Shown: positions 1 through 6,441 of the stretch, piece by piece
How the letters are laid out: each line of letters begins with the position of its first letter
Position numbering within the stretch: position 1 is the stretch's first letter
Origin: Methanothrix harundinacea
GTDB taxonomy: Archaea; Halobacteriota; Methanosarcinia; Methanotrichales; Methanotrichaceae
Assembly (NCBI GenBank): GCA_002502785.1
Contig: DAQG01000096.1
Location: forward strand, 1-9,505
Reading direction: 5' to 3'
DNA length: 9,505 nt
Program-made: the position numbers and the translations under genes
The notes under the pieces: generated by a model
What the model saw: only the letters and a program-made list of their open reading frames with translations
Told to the model about the DNA's origin: nothing
Database searches by the model: none

Positions 1-59
1 CTAGGTTCAGGGCCTAGTCTCGCAGGAGTTCGTGGGTTCGAATCCCATCCCCCGCACCA
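1..59 (+). tRNA. tRNA-Leu (anticodon CAG), 3' part, cut by the window edge
   Basis: The window opens exactly at the anticodon stem. The stem pairs 1-5 with 13-17, and the seven-base loop at 6-12 carries anticodon CAG (8-10), which reads CUG leucine codons. A long variable arm at 18-31 (CTC/GAG stem) marks a class II tRNA. The T stem pairs 32-36 with 44-48 (one G-T wobble) around a TTCGAAT loop. The 3' acceptor strand CCCCCGC at 49-55 is followed by discriminator A56 and an encoded CCA at 57-59. The CCCCCGC strand implies a 5' strand of GCGGGGG outside the window, which fits archaeal tRNA-Leu. T-runs at 70-73 and 82-85 could end transcription. Confidence 0.93.
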
Positions 60-127
60 AATATCTGCTTTTGGTATCGGTTTTGGAACGTAGATTCTCA
101 GCGCAGGTGTGCAGTTTTGTCTCCTGT

Positions 128-586
128 TCAGGTTTCCCAAGGCATCGAACCCTCAACGGACTTTATGTACTCCTTCTTGGACATCCCTCTGCTCTTCTTC
201 AGAGTCTCTTTGAGCTTATCACCGTTCTCCTTGAGCCACTCGAACTTGGTGCAGGAATCCAGCTCACCGCAGGAGCTGCAAAGCTCGTGACCTTTCTCCC
301 TGGCGCAGATCCTGATGGTGCAGTCTGGGGGCCCGCCACCGCGTTCGCATCCGGCGCAAATGGCGTACTTCGTCATCCATTCAAGTCCCTTGTCCACCTG
401 GGCCCAATCGATATTTCCGCCATCTTCCGAGACCATCGGCGCCCACTCTGGAATCTTGCAGTCCTTGATGTACTCCTTGGTTCGGTCAGCAGTTTCGGCT
501 ATGGTGCCGCTGCCGAGAGGGCATGAAACGCAGACTATCCCACAGGGACCGACCTGTGTTCCGATTTTTTCCGATTTTTCCTTCAT
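128..586 (-). CDS. Cys-rich DUF3795-like probable metal-binding protein
   Basis: A 152-residue soluble protein with no signal peptide or membrane segment. Cysteines fall in clusters: C15-x3-C19-x2-C22 near the N terminus, then C77-x2-C80, C89, C94, C103-x2-C106 and C112. This spacing matches DUF3795-type proteins of methanogens and other anaerobes, thought to bind zinc or perhaps an Fe-S cluster; no reaction is known. The C-terminal third is lysine- and glutamate-rich and probably helical. The start at 586 is chosen because a TATA box sits about 29 bases upstream, so the mRNA is probably almost leaderless. No Shine-Dalgarno site is visible. The gene is monocistronic and converges on the tRNA gene. 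The fold assignment is by eye, and the exact subfamily is unsure. Confidence 0.8.
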   Translation of the reverse strand: MKEKSEKIGTQVGPCGIVCVSCPLGSGTIAETADRTKEYIKDCKIPEWAPMVSEDGGNIDWAQVDKGLEWMTKYAICAGCERGGGPPDCTIRICAREKGHELCSSCGELDSCTKFEWLKENGDKLKETLKKSRGMSKKEYIKSVEGSMPWET

Positions 587-610
587 CGCATGAATGATGT
601 TCTTTCAAAC

Positions 611-620
611 TATTTATATT
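611..620 (-). promoter_or_regulatory. TATA box for the DUF3795-like gene
   Basis: On the minus strand this reads AATATAAATA, centred about 29 bases upstream of the ATG at 586. Archaeal transcription usually starts about 25 bases after the TATA centre, which would place the start only a few bases before the ATG, giving a nearly leaderless transcript. Confidence 0.5.
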
Positions 621-763
621 AAACTATTGAAGGGATGCTCGGTCTTTTCATCGAAAAAACTCTTCTCAACGTATGGATTTTAGGAATTACGCAGTTAGCG
701 CAAGTAGAGGGTTTATAATCTAGATATTTTAATTTGATTTGAATGCCACGCAGCTCTGCTGCA

Positions 764-783
764 GGTTATTCCAATAAATAACC
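764..783. repeat. Perfect 7-bp inverted repeat, possible operator
   Basis: GGTTATT (764-770) is separated by six bases from AATAACC (777-783). It lies about 38 bases before the ATG at 821 and in front of the duplicated gene fragment. Its size and spacing would suit a dimeric regulator, but no partner regulator gene is in the window, so function is a guess. Confidence 0.3.
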
Positions 784-818
784 CGTTCGACATTGCGCCA
801 ATTAACAGGCCAGGAAGA

Positions 819-1063
819 ACATGCCCTTTGAACCCCCGGAATACAGCATGGTCTATGTCGAAATTACAAACCAGGACGTAAGAGACCTTTCCGCCGAGGT
901 CAAAAACCCGCCAGATGCACTATTCTGGGTGAGCGGCTCTCTCCTGGAGTTTCGCCGAACAATTCCGTCTGGTCCGATCCGACAGACGCGTCTGCCGCCG
1001 TCGCCGATTTCGCCATTGAGCGAACTGCGGCGGCGGGCGGTGCTTCGCGGGCCGTCGGGGTGA
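819..1063 (+). pseudogene. Truncated copy of the 5874 gene fused to a dispersed repeat
   Basis: From the ATG at 850, the first 22 or so codons closely match the start of the gene at 5874: MVYVEITNQDVRDLSAEVKN here against MVYVEVTTQDVRDLSAEVKN there. Similarity also covers part of the leader, since both copies carry ATGCCC just upstream. It decays after about residue 25 and ends near 948, about one fifth of the way into the intact gene, where sequence shared with the repeat at 2791 takes over. The frame stays open to a TGA at 1061-1063, so a chimeric product of 71 residues (or 80 from the in-frame ATG at 821) is possible. Its C-terminal half is Arg/Pro-rich and looks like translated repeat rather than protein. 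I read it as a pseudogene from partial duplication or loss. Confidence 0.75.
931..1046. repeat. Dispersed GC-rich repeat, copy A
   Basis: Aligns with 2791-2911 in the same orientation. The best-conserved core is 988-1040 against 2848-2897, sharing GCGTCTGCCGCCGTC, then CGATTTCGCC, then GGCGGCGGGCGG. Flanking parts such as CGGCTCTCTCC at 934-944 also align, with about equal spacing. The core can fold, CCGCCG pairing with CGGCGG. Read on the minus strand, both copies translate to similar short peptides (GEIGDGGRR and GEIDDGGRR), but neither has a convincing gene around it. Confidence 0.6.
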
Positions 1064-1072
1064 TGTTGTTCG

Positions 1073-1279
1073 ATGGGAGTTCGGTACAAATTTATCGGCA
1101 AATTTCGGGCATCTCCTACATATCTCGGAAATTATGAAGGTACCCTGTACTGCTACGATACGGTCACGACGATCGATATATCTGATTCGAACGCATGGCG
1201 GAACAAAGGAAAAGACCTCCAAAAACTGGGCCGAAATGCTGAAGCGCAAGCGGCTTACAACAGAGCTTCCGAGCTGTAG
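1073..1279 (+). pseudogene. C-terminal remnant of a TPR (tetratricopeptide) protein
   Basis: A 68-residue open frame. From about residue 18, LGNYEGTLYCYDTVTTID followed by SDSNAWRNKGKDLQKLGRNA and EAQAAYNRASEL resembles one and a half TPR units: helix B of one repeat, then a full W-x-NKG-x2-L...A-x2-AY-x2-A unit. This is a common C-terminal ending of methanogen TPR proteins, which are protein-protein interaction scaffolds. The N-terminal 17 residues do not look like TPR and probably come from the recombined upstream sequence. Some TPR consensus positions are degraded (YEGTLYCYDTV instead of a YEEALxCYDxA-like pattern). It ends with TAG five bases before a terminator-like hairpin, suggesting the true 3' end of a once larger gene. 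A small expressed protein cannot be excluded. Confidence 0.6.
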
Positions 1280-1284
1280 GGGCG

Positions 1285-1315
1285 GAGATGAATCTGGGGG
1301 CTTTCGTCTCTTTTT
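1285..1315 (+). terminator. Hairpin plus T-run after the TPR remnant
   Basis: GAGATGAA (1285-1292) pairs with TTCGTCTC (1303-1310), with one T-G wobble and a ten-base loop. Five T residues follow at 1311-1315. It starts six bases after the TAG of the TPR remnant. Archaeal termination depends mainly on T-runs, so the hairpin may be incidental, but the placement is right for a 3' end. Confidence 0.45.
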
Positions 1316-1377
1316 GGTGGCGATCCCCGTGCGGTCCCTGGTGCCATCAGAACGCTGTGAAGCTGGCGTAGGTTCGC

Positions 1378-2619
1378 CTATCTGCTTGCGGCAGCGATGT
1401 ACCTTTCCGGGACCTGCATAACATAAGGTTTTTTGGAGATCTGAAGCCACAGTGCCCCACAGGTCAGTCCGACGAGGGTGTTCATCATACCTAGAACCAA
1501 AATCGTATCGATCCAGCTCAGGGATATTATGGTCATGCCTACGCTTCCCATGAGGATTCCAAAGCAGCTCATCAGGGCCGCGGCAGACCCCGTATCCCCC
1601 CTCTGCTGTTCCAGCATCAGATTTGTGCCGGGGGTTCGCACACAGCTAGCAGAGATCGTCGCCGGCAGAAGAACCGCGGCCAGCATCCAGGGCTGAAGGC
1701 CGCCGAAAAAGGATACTAAGAGGCCGCTGGCTGAAATCGCCCCAAAGCAGGCGATGATAATACTTCTCCGTCTGTATCGCCTGGAGATGCGCATATAAAT
1801 CATCGGGCCAGAGATCATCCCGACGGCGTTTATGGCGAAGTAGTAGCTGTAGACCTGGGGGCTGAGGCCGAAGCCGTTTATGTAAATGTAGGACGAAGCG
1901 GCTATGAACGCCATCGCTGGTATGCTCGGGAACGAAAAGAGGGCGAGAAGGGACGAGAAGCCCGGGTTTCTCGCGACCTTGTAAAGACCACCCAGGGCTC
2001 GCAGCATGGAGCCCGAGTTGCGGTTCTGCTTCTCCATCGTCTCCTGCAGCGCCAGGCTTCCCGCCAGAGCCAGAAGGCCGATGAGGGCCAGGGTCCAGAA
2101 GACCCCTCGCCAGGAGAGGAACTTCAGCAGGAGGGCTCCGAGGACGGGAGCGGTTACCGGTGATATCAGGACCATCGACTGGACCATGGCCAGGATCGGC
2201 TCCCGGCTCCTGCTGTCGTAAACGTCTTTGATCATGGCTGTGGCCACGGCAAAGGCGCCGCTGCCTCCGACGGCCTGGAGGATGCGGAAGGCTATCAGCT
2301 GATCGATCTCCGAGGAGGCCGCACAGCCGATGCTCGCCGCGGTGTATATTGTAAGCCCGACCAGCAGCACGGGTTTGCGGCCGTATTTGTCGCTGAGAGG
2401 ACCCCAAAAAAGGGTGCCAGCGGCGAAGAATACGAAGAATAAGATCAGCGTAAGGTTTGCAAGGTCAGAAGAGACGTTGAAGTACAGGGCCATCCCCGGA
2501 AGGGCGGGAAGGTAGAGGTCTGTTGAGAGGGGGACGAAGGCGCTGAGAAAGGTTATGAGGGCGATCAGCCCCTTTTCTCCCAGGTATTTCTGTCTCTTGG
2601 CAGAAGAGGGCGGGGTCAT
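1378..2619 (-). CDS. MFS multidrug exporter, Bcr/CflA-type (DHA1 family)
   Basis: A 413-residue integral membrane protein of typical length, with about 12 hydrophobic segments. It would use proton antiport to export a drug-like or metabolic compound; the substrate is unknown. TM1 (about residues 17-40) carries the STDLYLPALP pattern typical of Bcr/CflA transporters. MFS motif A, GPLSDKYGRKP, lies at 73-83 in the TM2-TM3 loop. RILQAVGGSGAFAVATAMIKD follows in TM4 (motif B region), and the segment SPVTAPVLGALLL suits motif C of antiporters in TM5. The frame is intact, unlike its neighbours. The start at 2619 leaves a short charged cytoplasmic tail before TM1. No good Shine-Dalgarno site is seen; GTTTTTAGAG at 2681-2690 (minus strand) is a weak TATA candidate. 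It stands alone among gene scraps, which fits an acquired accessory gene. Stop codon is TAG. Confidence 0.9.
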   Translation of the reverse strand: MTPPSSAKRQKYLGEKGLIALITFLSAFVPLSTDLYLPALPGMALYFNVSSDLANLTLILFFVFFAAGTLFWGPLSDKYGRKPVLLVGLTIYTAASIGCAASSEIDQLIAFRILQAVGGSGAFAVATAMIKDVYDSRSREPILAMVQSMVLISPVTAPVLGALLLKFLSWRGVFWTLALIGLLALAGSLALQETMEKQNRNSGSMLRALGGLYKVARNPGFSSLLALFSFPSIPAMAFIAASSYIYINGFGLSPQVYSYYFAINAVGMISGPMIYMRISRRYRRRSIIIACFGAISASGLLVSFFGGLQPWMLAAVLLPATISASCVRTPGTNLMLEQQRGDTGSAAALMSCFGILMGSVGMTIISLSWIDTILVLGMMNTLVGLTCGALWLQISKKPYVMQVPERYIAAASR

Positions 2620-3074
2620 GCTCGATCTCGGGGGTTTTGCGCTCGGGAGTTCTGTGACGCTGGGCCCGTCTTTGATGTCTCTCTAAAAACAGTCTTTTCA
2701 CCCTTTGATCCGTGTCCGTGCAACTTCGATGCGCCTCCGACTACGACGATGGCATGGGCTATCCTTTCGTGTTATAAAGGTGGCGAGGGGGAGGCGGCTT
2801 TCTCCAAAAGGTAGTTGGACGAATACGGCGGGTCTGCCACGAAGGATGCGTCTGCCGCCGTCGTCGATTTCGCCGCGGAGCGGAGGGCGGCGGGCGGAGC
2901 TCGACGACACGGGGCGTGATCTGGGGGGATGGGATTCGCGCCACAAAAACCCGCCGCAATAGGTAGCAGGGGCGGAATTTTGGGTTTGAACGGAAGGATA
3001 ATATAGAGGAGTTATTGGGAGCTTCCTCTCCATATCGAGGACCTTGATGCTCTCAGCTAGCCGGGCTGTTCTTG
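2620..3074. other. Intergenic region carrying repeat copy B
   Basis: No gene is supported in these 455 bases; short open frames here are Arg/Pro-rich translations of GC-rich sequence. The region holds the upstream sequence of the MFS gene, repeat copy B (2791-2911), and one arm of an inverted repeat at 3051-3062 that pairs with the 3' end of the HEAT gene. Confidence 0.5.
2791..2911. repeat. Dispersed GC-rich repeat, copy B
   Basis: Second copy of the repeat at 931-1046, same orientation. The core 2848-2897 is nearly the same as 988-1040, apart from a few substitutions and a 3-base difference. Copy B has a stronger fold: CGTCGTCGA at 2859-2867 pairs with TCGACGAC further right (about 2901-2908), enclosing the GGCGGCGGGCGG tract. 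It sits in non-coding DNA between the MFS gene and the HEAT pseudogene. I see no terminal repeats or transposase, so the mode of spread is unknown. Confidence 0.6.
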
Positions 3075-3119
3075 TTATAGAAGAGAGATCAATATACCAA
3101 CAATCGAGGCTAGCTGAGA
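3051..3119. repeat. 12-bp perfect inverted repeat around the HEAT gene stop codon
   Basis: TCTCAGCTAGCC at 3051-3062 is the exact reverse complement of GGCTAGCTGAGA at 3108-3119. The 45-base loop contains the TAA stop (3075-3077) of the HEAT pseudogene. One arm encodes part of its C terminus (residues ASQLAS) and the other lies just beyond the gene. No T-run follows on the minus strand, so it is not a typical terminator. Confidence 0.6.
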
Positions 3120-3728
3120 AGCCAATTCAAAGGCATCCCTCTTCAGGGATTTTTTCAGAGAATCAAGGCTTTCCAGAACCTTGTCAAACCTATTGTCCAT
3201 TCGTCCCCTGGCAACTTCTTCCAGATCATCGATGATCCTGGGCATCTCTCCCTTTAGCTCTCGAATGGCTTGTTGCTGAGAAACATCAAGGTACTCCAAC
3301 TTACGATCTAATCTATCGAAATCAGATTTTATTATCGTAATCTTATCTAGCTCCCATTTTAGAGCCCCGAGACTATTAGCAGCATCAGCTGAACGAATCT
3401 TAATTCTAAAAATATTATAATTTACGGTTTTGAGTCTGTCTATAACTTCATCTCTGAGGAATTCTATCTCTTTTTCTTGCTCTTCTACTTGTTTGGCCAT
3501 ATCGCCCATTCGAATGCAGCTGGCTGAAAGTGCCCCGTAAAATAACGATATCTTTCTCCAAATATTTAGTTTCTCCCAATCCAGAAGGCTACATTCCATC
3601 TGTGCTCTTGCACTTTCGTGAAAGAAGTGGCATAGAGTCCGAATGTAAGGGACGGCCCCACTCAGCATATTTTCCACATCTATCTCAGCCTCGGCCCCGG
3701 AAACTCCTAGAACATTTTTATAAACGCC
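3075..3728 (-). other. Coiled-coil C-terminal segment of the HEAT gene, after the amber codon
   Basis: This frame is continuous with the helical domain before the TAG: 17 sense codons (beginning GVYKNVLGVSGAEAEIDVEN) separate the TAG from the next possible starts, GTG at 3675-3677 and ATG at 3666-3668. The roughly 200 remaining residues contain a long charged helical region (KQVEEQEKEIEFLRDEV, then DRLDRKLEYLDV, then ESLDSLKKSLKRD) predicted by eye to be coiled coil, and a hydrophobic C-terminal stretch of about 12 residues, too short for a normal membrane span. If translated alone it would be an orphan coiled-coil protein; no Shine-Dalgarno site is evident before the GTG. Confidence 0.6.
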
Positions 3729-4315
3729 CTAGCCGAGTGACTCGAAGGGCGTATGCCTGGTAACCTCTCGTAACTTAATGCTCTCGCTCTCGATCTTTTG
3801 GAGCATCGCCTTAATATGTCGGTCTAATATGGGCAGGCCCCTACGGAGGGTCTCAGCTGCTAAGGGATTCGATCCTTCGGCTTGATCCAACAGCTCTGCA
3901 GCCCTGAAGCAGTACTGGCTCACAGCTTCTAGAAGCTTCTGTCTTTCATCCCAGGAAACTTCCTCGGCCGAGGCCGTCTGTGCACTTTGGAGAGCACTAG
4001 CCAGATTATCCATCGCTTCTAACAGCAGCATTTCCTTGCTTTTTTTGGCTTCTCCTATCGCTTCTCTTGCCTCGTTAAGGTACTTCTCTACCTCACTCTC
4101 GGCCCCTTGAAAGACAATGGCGTAGAACGATCTATAGAAAGGAAGACAAAACCTGGAAGGATGAAAATATTTCGATTCAGCTACAGATATCTCAAAGAAT
4201 TTGAGGGATTTCTCTAACTCAGCTCTGAAACCTTCTTCGCTCCTGGCTTTGGTTGCTTTGAATATGGAAGATCTACCAAGGGAATGATTTGCGGATACCC
4301 TGACATCTCTATCTT

Positions 4316-5469
4316 TGTCCCAGGTGAGCCTGATCAGATCGGACCACGCCTGGGTTCGAGTCGGGAACGTGAGAGAAAGCGGTACCTAGCACATTGGTTG
4401 CCCACATGCGCACATCTCTATCGGCGTTATAGGTGAGCCTCCCCCAACGCACTTCTCCATCTTCGTCACTCGTGAGCCTGATCAGATCAGCCCAAGCCTG
4501 AGTCGGGTCGAGAACGTGAGAGAACGCGGCACCTAACGCATTTGTTGCCGCCCTACGCACGTCTCTATCTTCGTCACGGGCGAGCCTGATCAGGTCGGCC
4601 CAAGCCTGGGTCGGGTCGGGAACGTGAGAGAACGCGGTACCTAACGCGTTGGTTGCCGCCCTACGCACATATCTATCTTTGTCACTCGTGAGCCTGTGCA
4701 GGTCGGCCCAAGCCTGGGTCGGGTCGGGAACATGTGAGAACGCGGCACCTAACGCATTTGTTGCCGCCCTACGCACTTCTCCATCAGCGTCACTGGTGAG
4801 CCTGATCAGGTCGGCCCAAGCCTGGGTCGGGTCGGGAACGTGAGAGAACGCGGTACCTAGCGCATTTGTCGCCCCCCAACGCACATCTCTATCTTCGTCA
4901 CTGGTGAGCCTGTGCAGGTCGGCCCAAGCCTGGGTCGGGTCGGAAACGTGAGAGAACGCGGCACCTAGCGCATTGGTTGCCCCCCAACGCACTTCTCTAT
5001 CTTCGTCACTCGTGAGACTGATCAGGTCGGCCCAAGCCTGGGTCGGGTCGGGAACATGTGAGAACGCGGCACCTAACGCATTGGTTGCCGCCCTACGCAC
5101 TTCTCCATCAGCGTCACTGGTGAGCCTGATCAGGTCGGCCCAAGCCTGGGCCGGGTCGGAAACGTGAGAGAACGCGGCACCTAACGCATTTGTTGCCCCC
5201 CAACGCACATCTCTATCTTCGTCACTGGTGAGCCTGTGCAGGTCGGCCCAAGCCTGGGTCGGGTCGGAAACGTGAAAGAACGCGGTACCTAGCGCATTGA
5301 CAGCCCCCCAACGCACATCTCTATCTTTATCGCTGGTGAGCCTGATCAGGTCGGCCCAAGCCCGGGCCGGGTCGGGAACATGAGAGAACGCGGTACCTAG
5401 CGCATTGACAGCCCCCCAACGAACATAGCTATCTTTGTCACTGGTGAGCCTGATCAGGTCGGCCCAAGC
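4316..5469 (-). repeat. Tandem 108-bp HEAT-coding repeat array
   Basis: About ten head-to-tail units of 36 codons each start with AWADL and continue with RLTSDxDxxVR and NALGxAFSHVxDP. Units three apart are the most alike: the units around 5087-5160 and 4763-4836 translate identically, and their neighbours around 5181-5275 and 4857-4950 differ at only a few bases. This points to duplication in 324-bp blocks. One unit near 4438-4442 has lost 69 bp in frame, joining VRWG directly to RLTYNADRDV. The last unit carries the frameshift. Confidence 0.85.
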
Positions 5470-5619
5470 CTGGGCACGATTGGGAAGTAATGCAAAACTA
5501 TTGTGGATTTGGCTTGCTGCATCGATGCGATCAGATGCTTTATGACTCTGTACTTTTCTGTGGATATCCGTCTGATCGATCAGGGTCCAGCCTCCAATTG
5601 GTTCAATGACATTTGGCCT

Positions 5620-5873
5620 TTAAATTTGTTTACCTCACTACAACATCGCCGAGCTTGATGTCCCCACTCACAGCTCTGAAATGCGGCGAGTAAAGGCCAA
5701 AAACAATACGCATTAGTAAGGACTACCACTAATAGAAAATGTATCGAAATGAATCTACTGGGCGCGCGTTATGGGTCTCTAAAAGGATGGAAATTATATA
5801 TTAATATTTAAGGACGTACTTGCTATCGCGCCAGCCCGACAACTACATGCCCTAAAAGCCCCCGAAAGATAGC
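5620..5873. other. Divergent intergenic region
   Basis: Lies between the HEAT pseudogene (minus) and the unknown gene at 5874 (plus). It holds the plus-strand TATA box at 5791-5805 and a minus-strand 27-codon open frame at 5630-5713 (ATG to TAA, peptide ending SGDIKLGDVVVR). The peptide may be a scrap of a larger protein, as no homology can be shown by eye. A TTTAAA element at 5619-5624 (minus strand) is next to the pseudogene frame, but too close to the nearby ATG at about 5610 to serve it. That ATG runs only ten codons before a TGA. Confidence 0.4.
5791..5805 (+). promoter_or_regulatory. TATA box for the gene at 5874
   Basis: AAATTATATATTAAT, preceded by a purine-rich GGATGG that could act as a BRE. 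Transcription would begin around 5822-5826, giving a leader of about 50 bases. That leader contains a two-codon ORF (ATG CCC TAA at 5847-5855). The truncated copy at 821 has the same ATGCCC but without the stop. Confidence 0.55.
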
Positions 5874-6410
5874 ATGGTCTATGTCGAAGTTACAACCCAG
5901 GACGTAAGAGACCTTTCCGCCGAAGTCAAGAACCTGCCGGGGGCCATCTTCGGCGGGAGCGGCCCCCTCCTCCGCCCTTTCCTCTCAAAGCTCGAAGAGC
6001 TCCTCCCGCCCGAAAAGAGGGGCAGGGGTGATAACTACATCTCTTCCACCCTCAAGGCCCACGTCGACGCCGTCGTCGCCGACGAGGAGCACATCAGGGT
6101 CGAGAGCGAGGGACGAGCCGTCGAGATCACGCGGGCGGAGCTTGAGGCGATCCTCGAAGAGAAGTTTCCCACCTTCGACCACCAGAATCTCAACCTCCCC
6201 GGCCTTCTCTTTCTCCAGTCCGGCCCGATCCTCCAGGCCTGCACCCTCCGGAGGCTTGCGAAAGATCACGGGGTGAGGGTGCCGGGAGGGCGGCGCACCC
6301 TCCGATACGTCTTTCACACCACCGTCGTCTCCGTTGGGGCCGAAAAGGATCGGGTGAGGATCGAGTTCGACCTCGACCGTCTGCCAAGACTATCGTGCGG
6401 CTGCGACTGA
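5874..6410 (+). CDS. Uncharacterised protein, intact relative of the fragment at 850
   Basis: I do not recognise this 178-residue protein. It has no signal peptide or membrane span. It starts with an alternating hydrophobic segment (MVYVEVTTQDVRDLSAEV), then a Gly/Pro-rich turn (GAIFGGSGPLLRPF), an acidic helix rich in Glu and Arg (EEHIRVESEGRAVEITRAEL EA), and a C-terminal part with RTLRYVFHTTVVSVG and RVRIEFDLDRLP that looks like beta strands. It ends CGCD with two cysteines. Strong third-position G/C use and a continuous frame support real coding. A TATA box lies about 75 bases upstream; the ATG at 5874 is kept because the duplicate fragment is conserved from exactly this codon. It converges on the reductase gene with 31 bases between stops. 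Function is unknown; it may be lineage-specific. Confidence 0.75.
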   Translation: MVYVEVTTQDVRDLSAEVKNLPGAIFGGSGPLLRPFLSKLEELLPPEKRGRGDNYISSTLKAHVDAVVADEEHIRVESEGRAVEITRAELEAILEEKFPTFDHQNLNLPGLLFLQSGPILQACTLRRLAKDHGVRVPGGRRTLRYVFHTTVVSVGAEKDRVRIEFDLDRLPRLSCGCD

Positions 6411-6441
6411 ACCTAACCGAACTATTCGTGAAATCAGGGAA

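Larger units (their letters stand above)
587..818. other. AT-rich intergenic region
   Basis: No gene is supported here. The stretch is clearly richer in A+T than the flanking genes. It holds the minus-strand TATA box at 611-620, a TTTATAATCTAGATATTTTA segment at 711-730 that could be a plus-strand TATA element, and a perfect 7-bp inverted repeat at 764-783. From about 819 the sequence becomes recognisably similar to the leader of the gene at 5874. Confidence 0.5.
3075..5619 (-). pseudogene. Large HEAT-repeat protein gene, broken by frameshift, amber codon and lost start
   Basis: One former gene of about 847 codons, in three parts. (1) A 50-codon N-terminal lead and about ten HEAT/PBS-lyase-like units of 36 residues (consensus AWADLIRLTSDEDRDVRWG then ATNALGAAFSHVPDPTQ). 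(2) A linker (DVRVSANHSLGRSSIFKATK) and a helical domain ending HTPFESLG. (3) A coiled-coil tail with a short hydrophobic end (LASIVGILISLL). HEAT repeats form superhelical protein-binding scaffolds; the partner is unknown. Damage: the open frame upstream of the repeats reaches a stop at 5620-5622 with no ATG, GTG or TTG until GTG at 5314-5316. An extra T at 4355/4356 shifts the frame within the last repeat. A single in-frame TAG (3729-3731) separates the helical domain from the tail. If these are read through, the frame is open end to end. Four short surviving ORFs might still be translated. The tail is AT-richer than the repeats. Confidence 0.85.

Noticed and set aside
920..1450. 176-residue minus-strand open frame
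   Set aside because: It runs through the gene fragment, repeat copy A, the TPR remnant and the end of the MFS gene; composition is low-complexity Arg/Ser/Pro.
1646..2407. 253-residue open frame overlapping the MFS gene
   Set aside because: It is an alternative frame of the MFS gene, Arg/Pro/Gly-rich, without any domain; the MFS frame explains the conservation.
2698..3033. Minus-strand open frame of 111 codons before the MFS gene
   Set aside because: Arg/Pro-rich translation of the dispersed repeat, no ribosome site and no recognisable family.
4309..5490. CRISPR-like regular repetition
   Set aside because: The 108-bp units are contiguous, without unique spacers, and encode HEAT repeats in frame.
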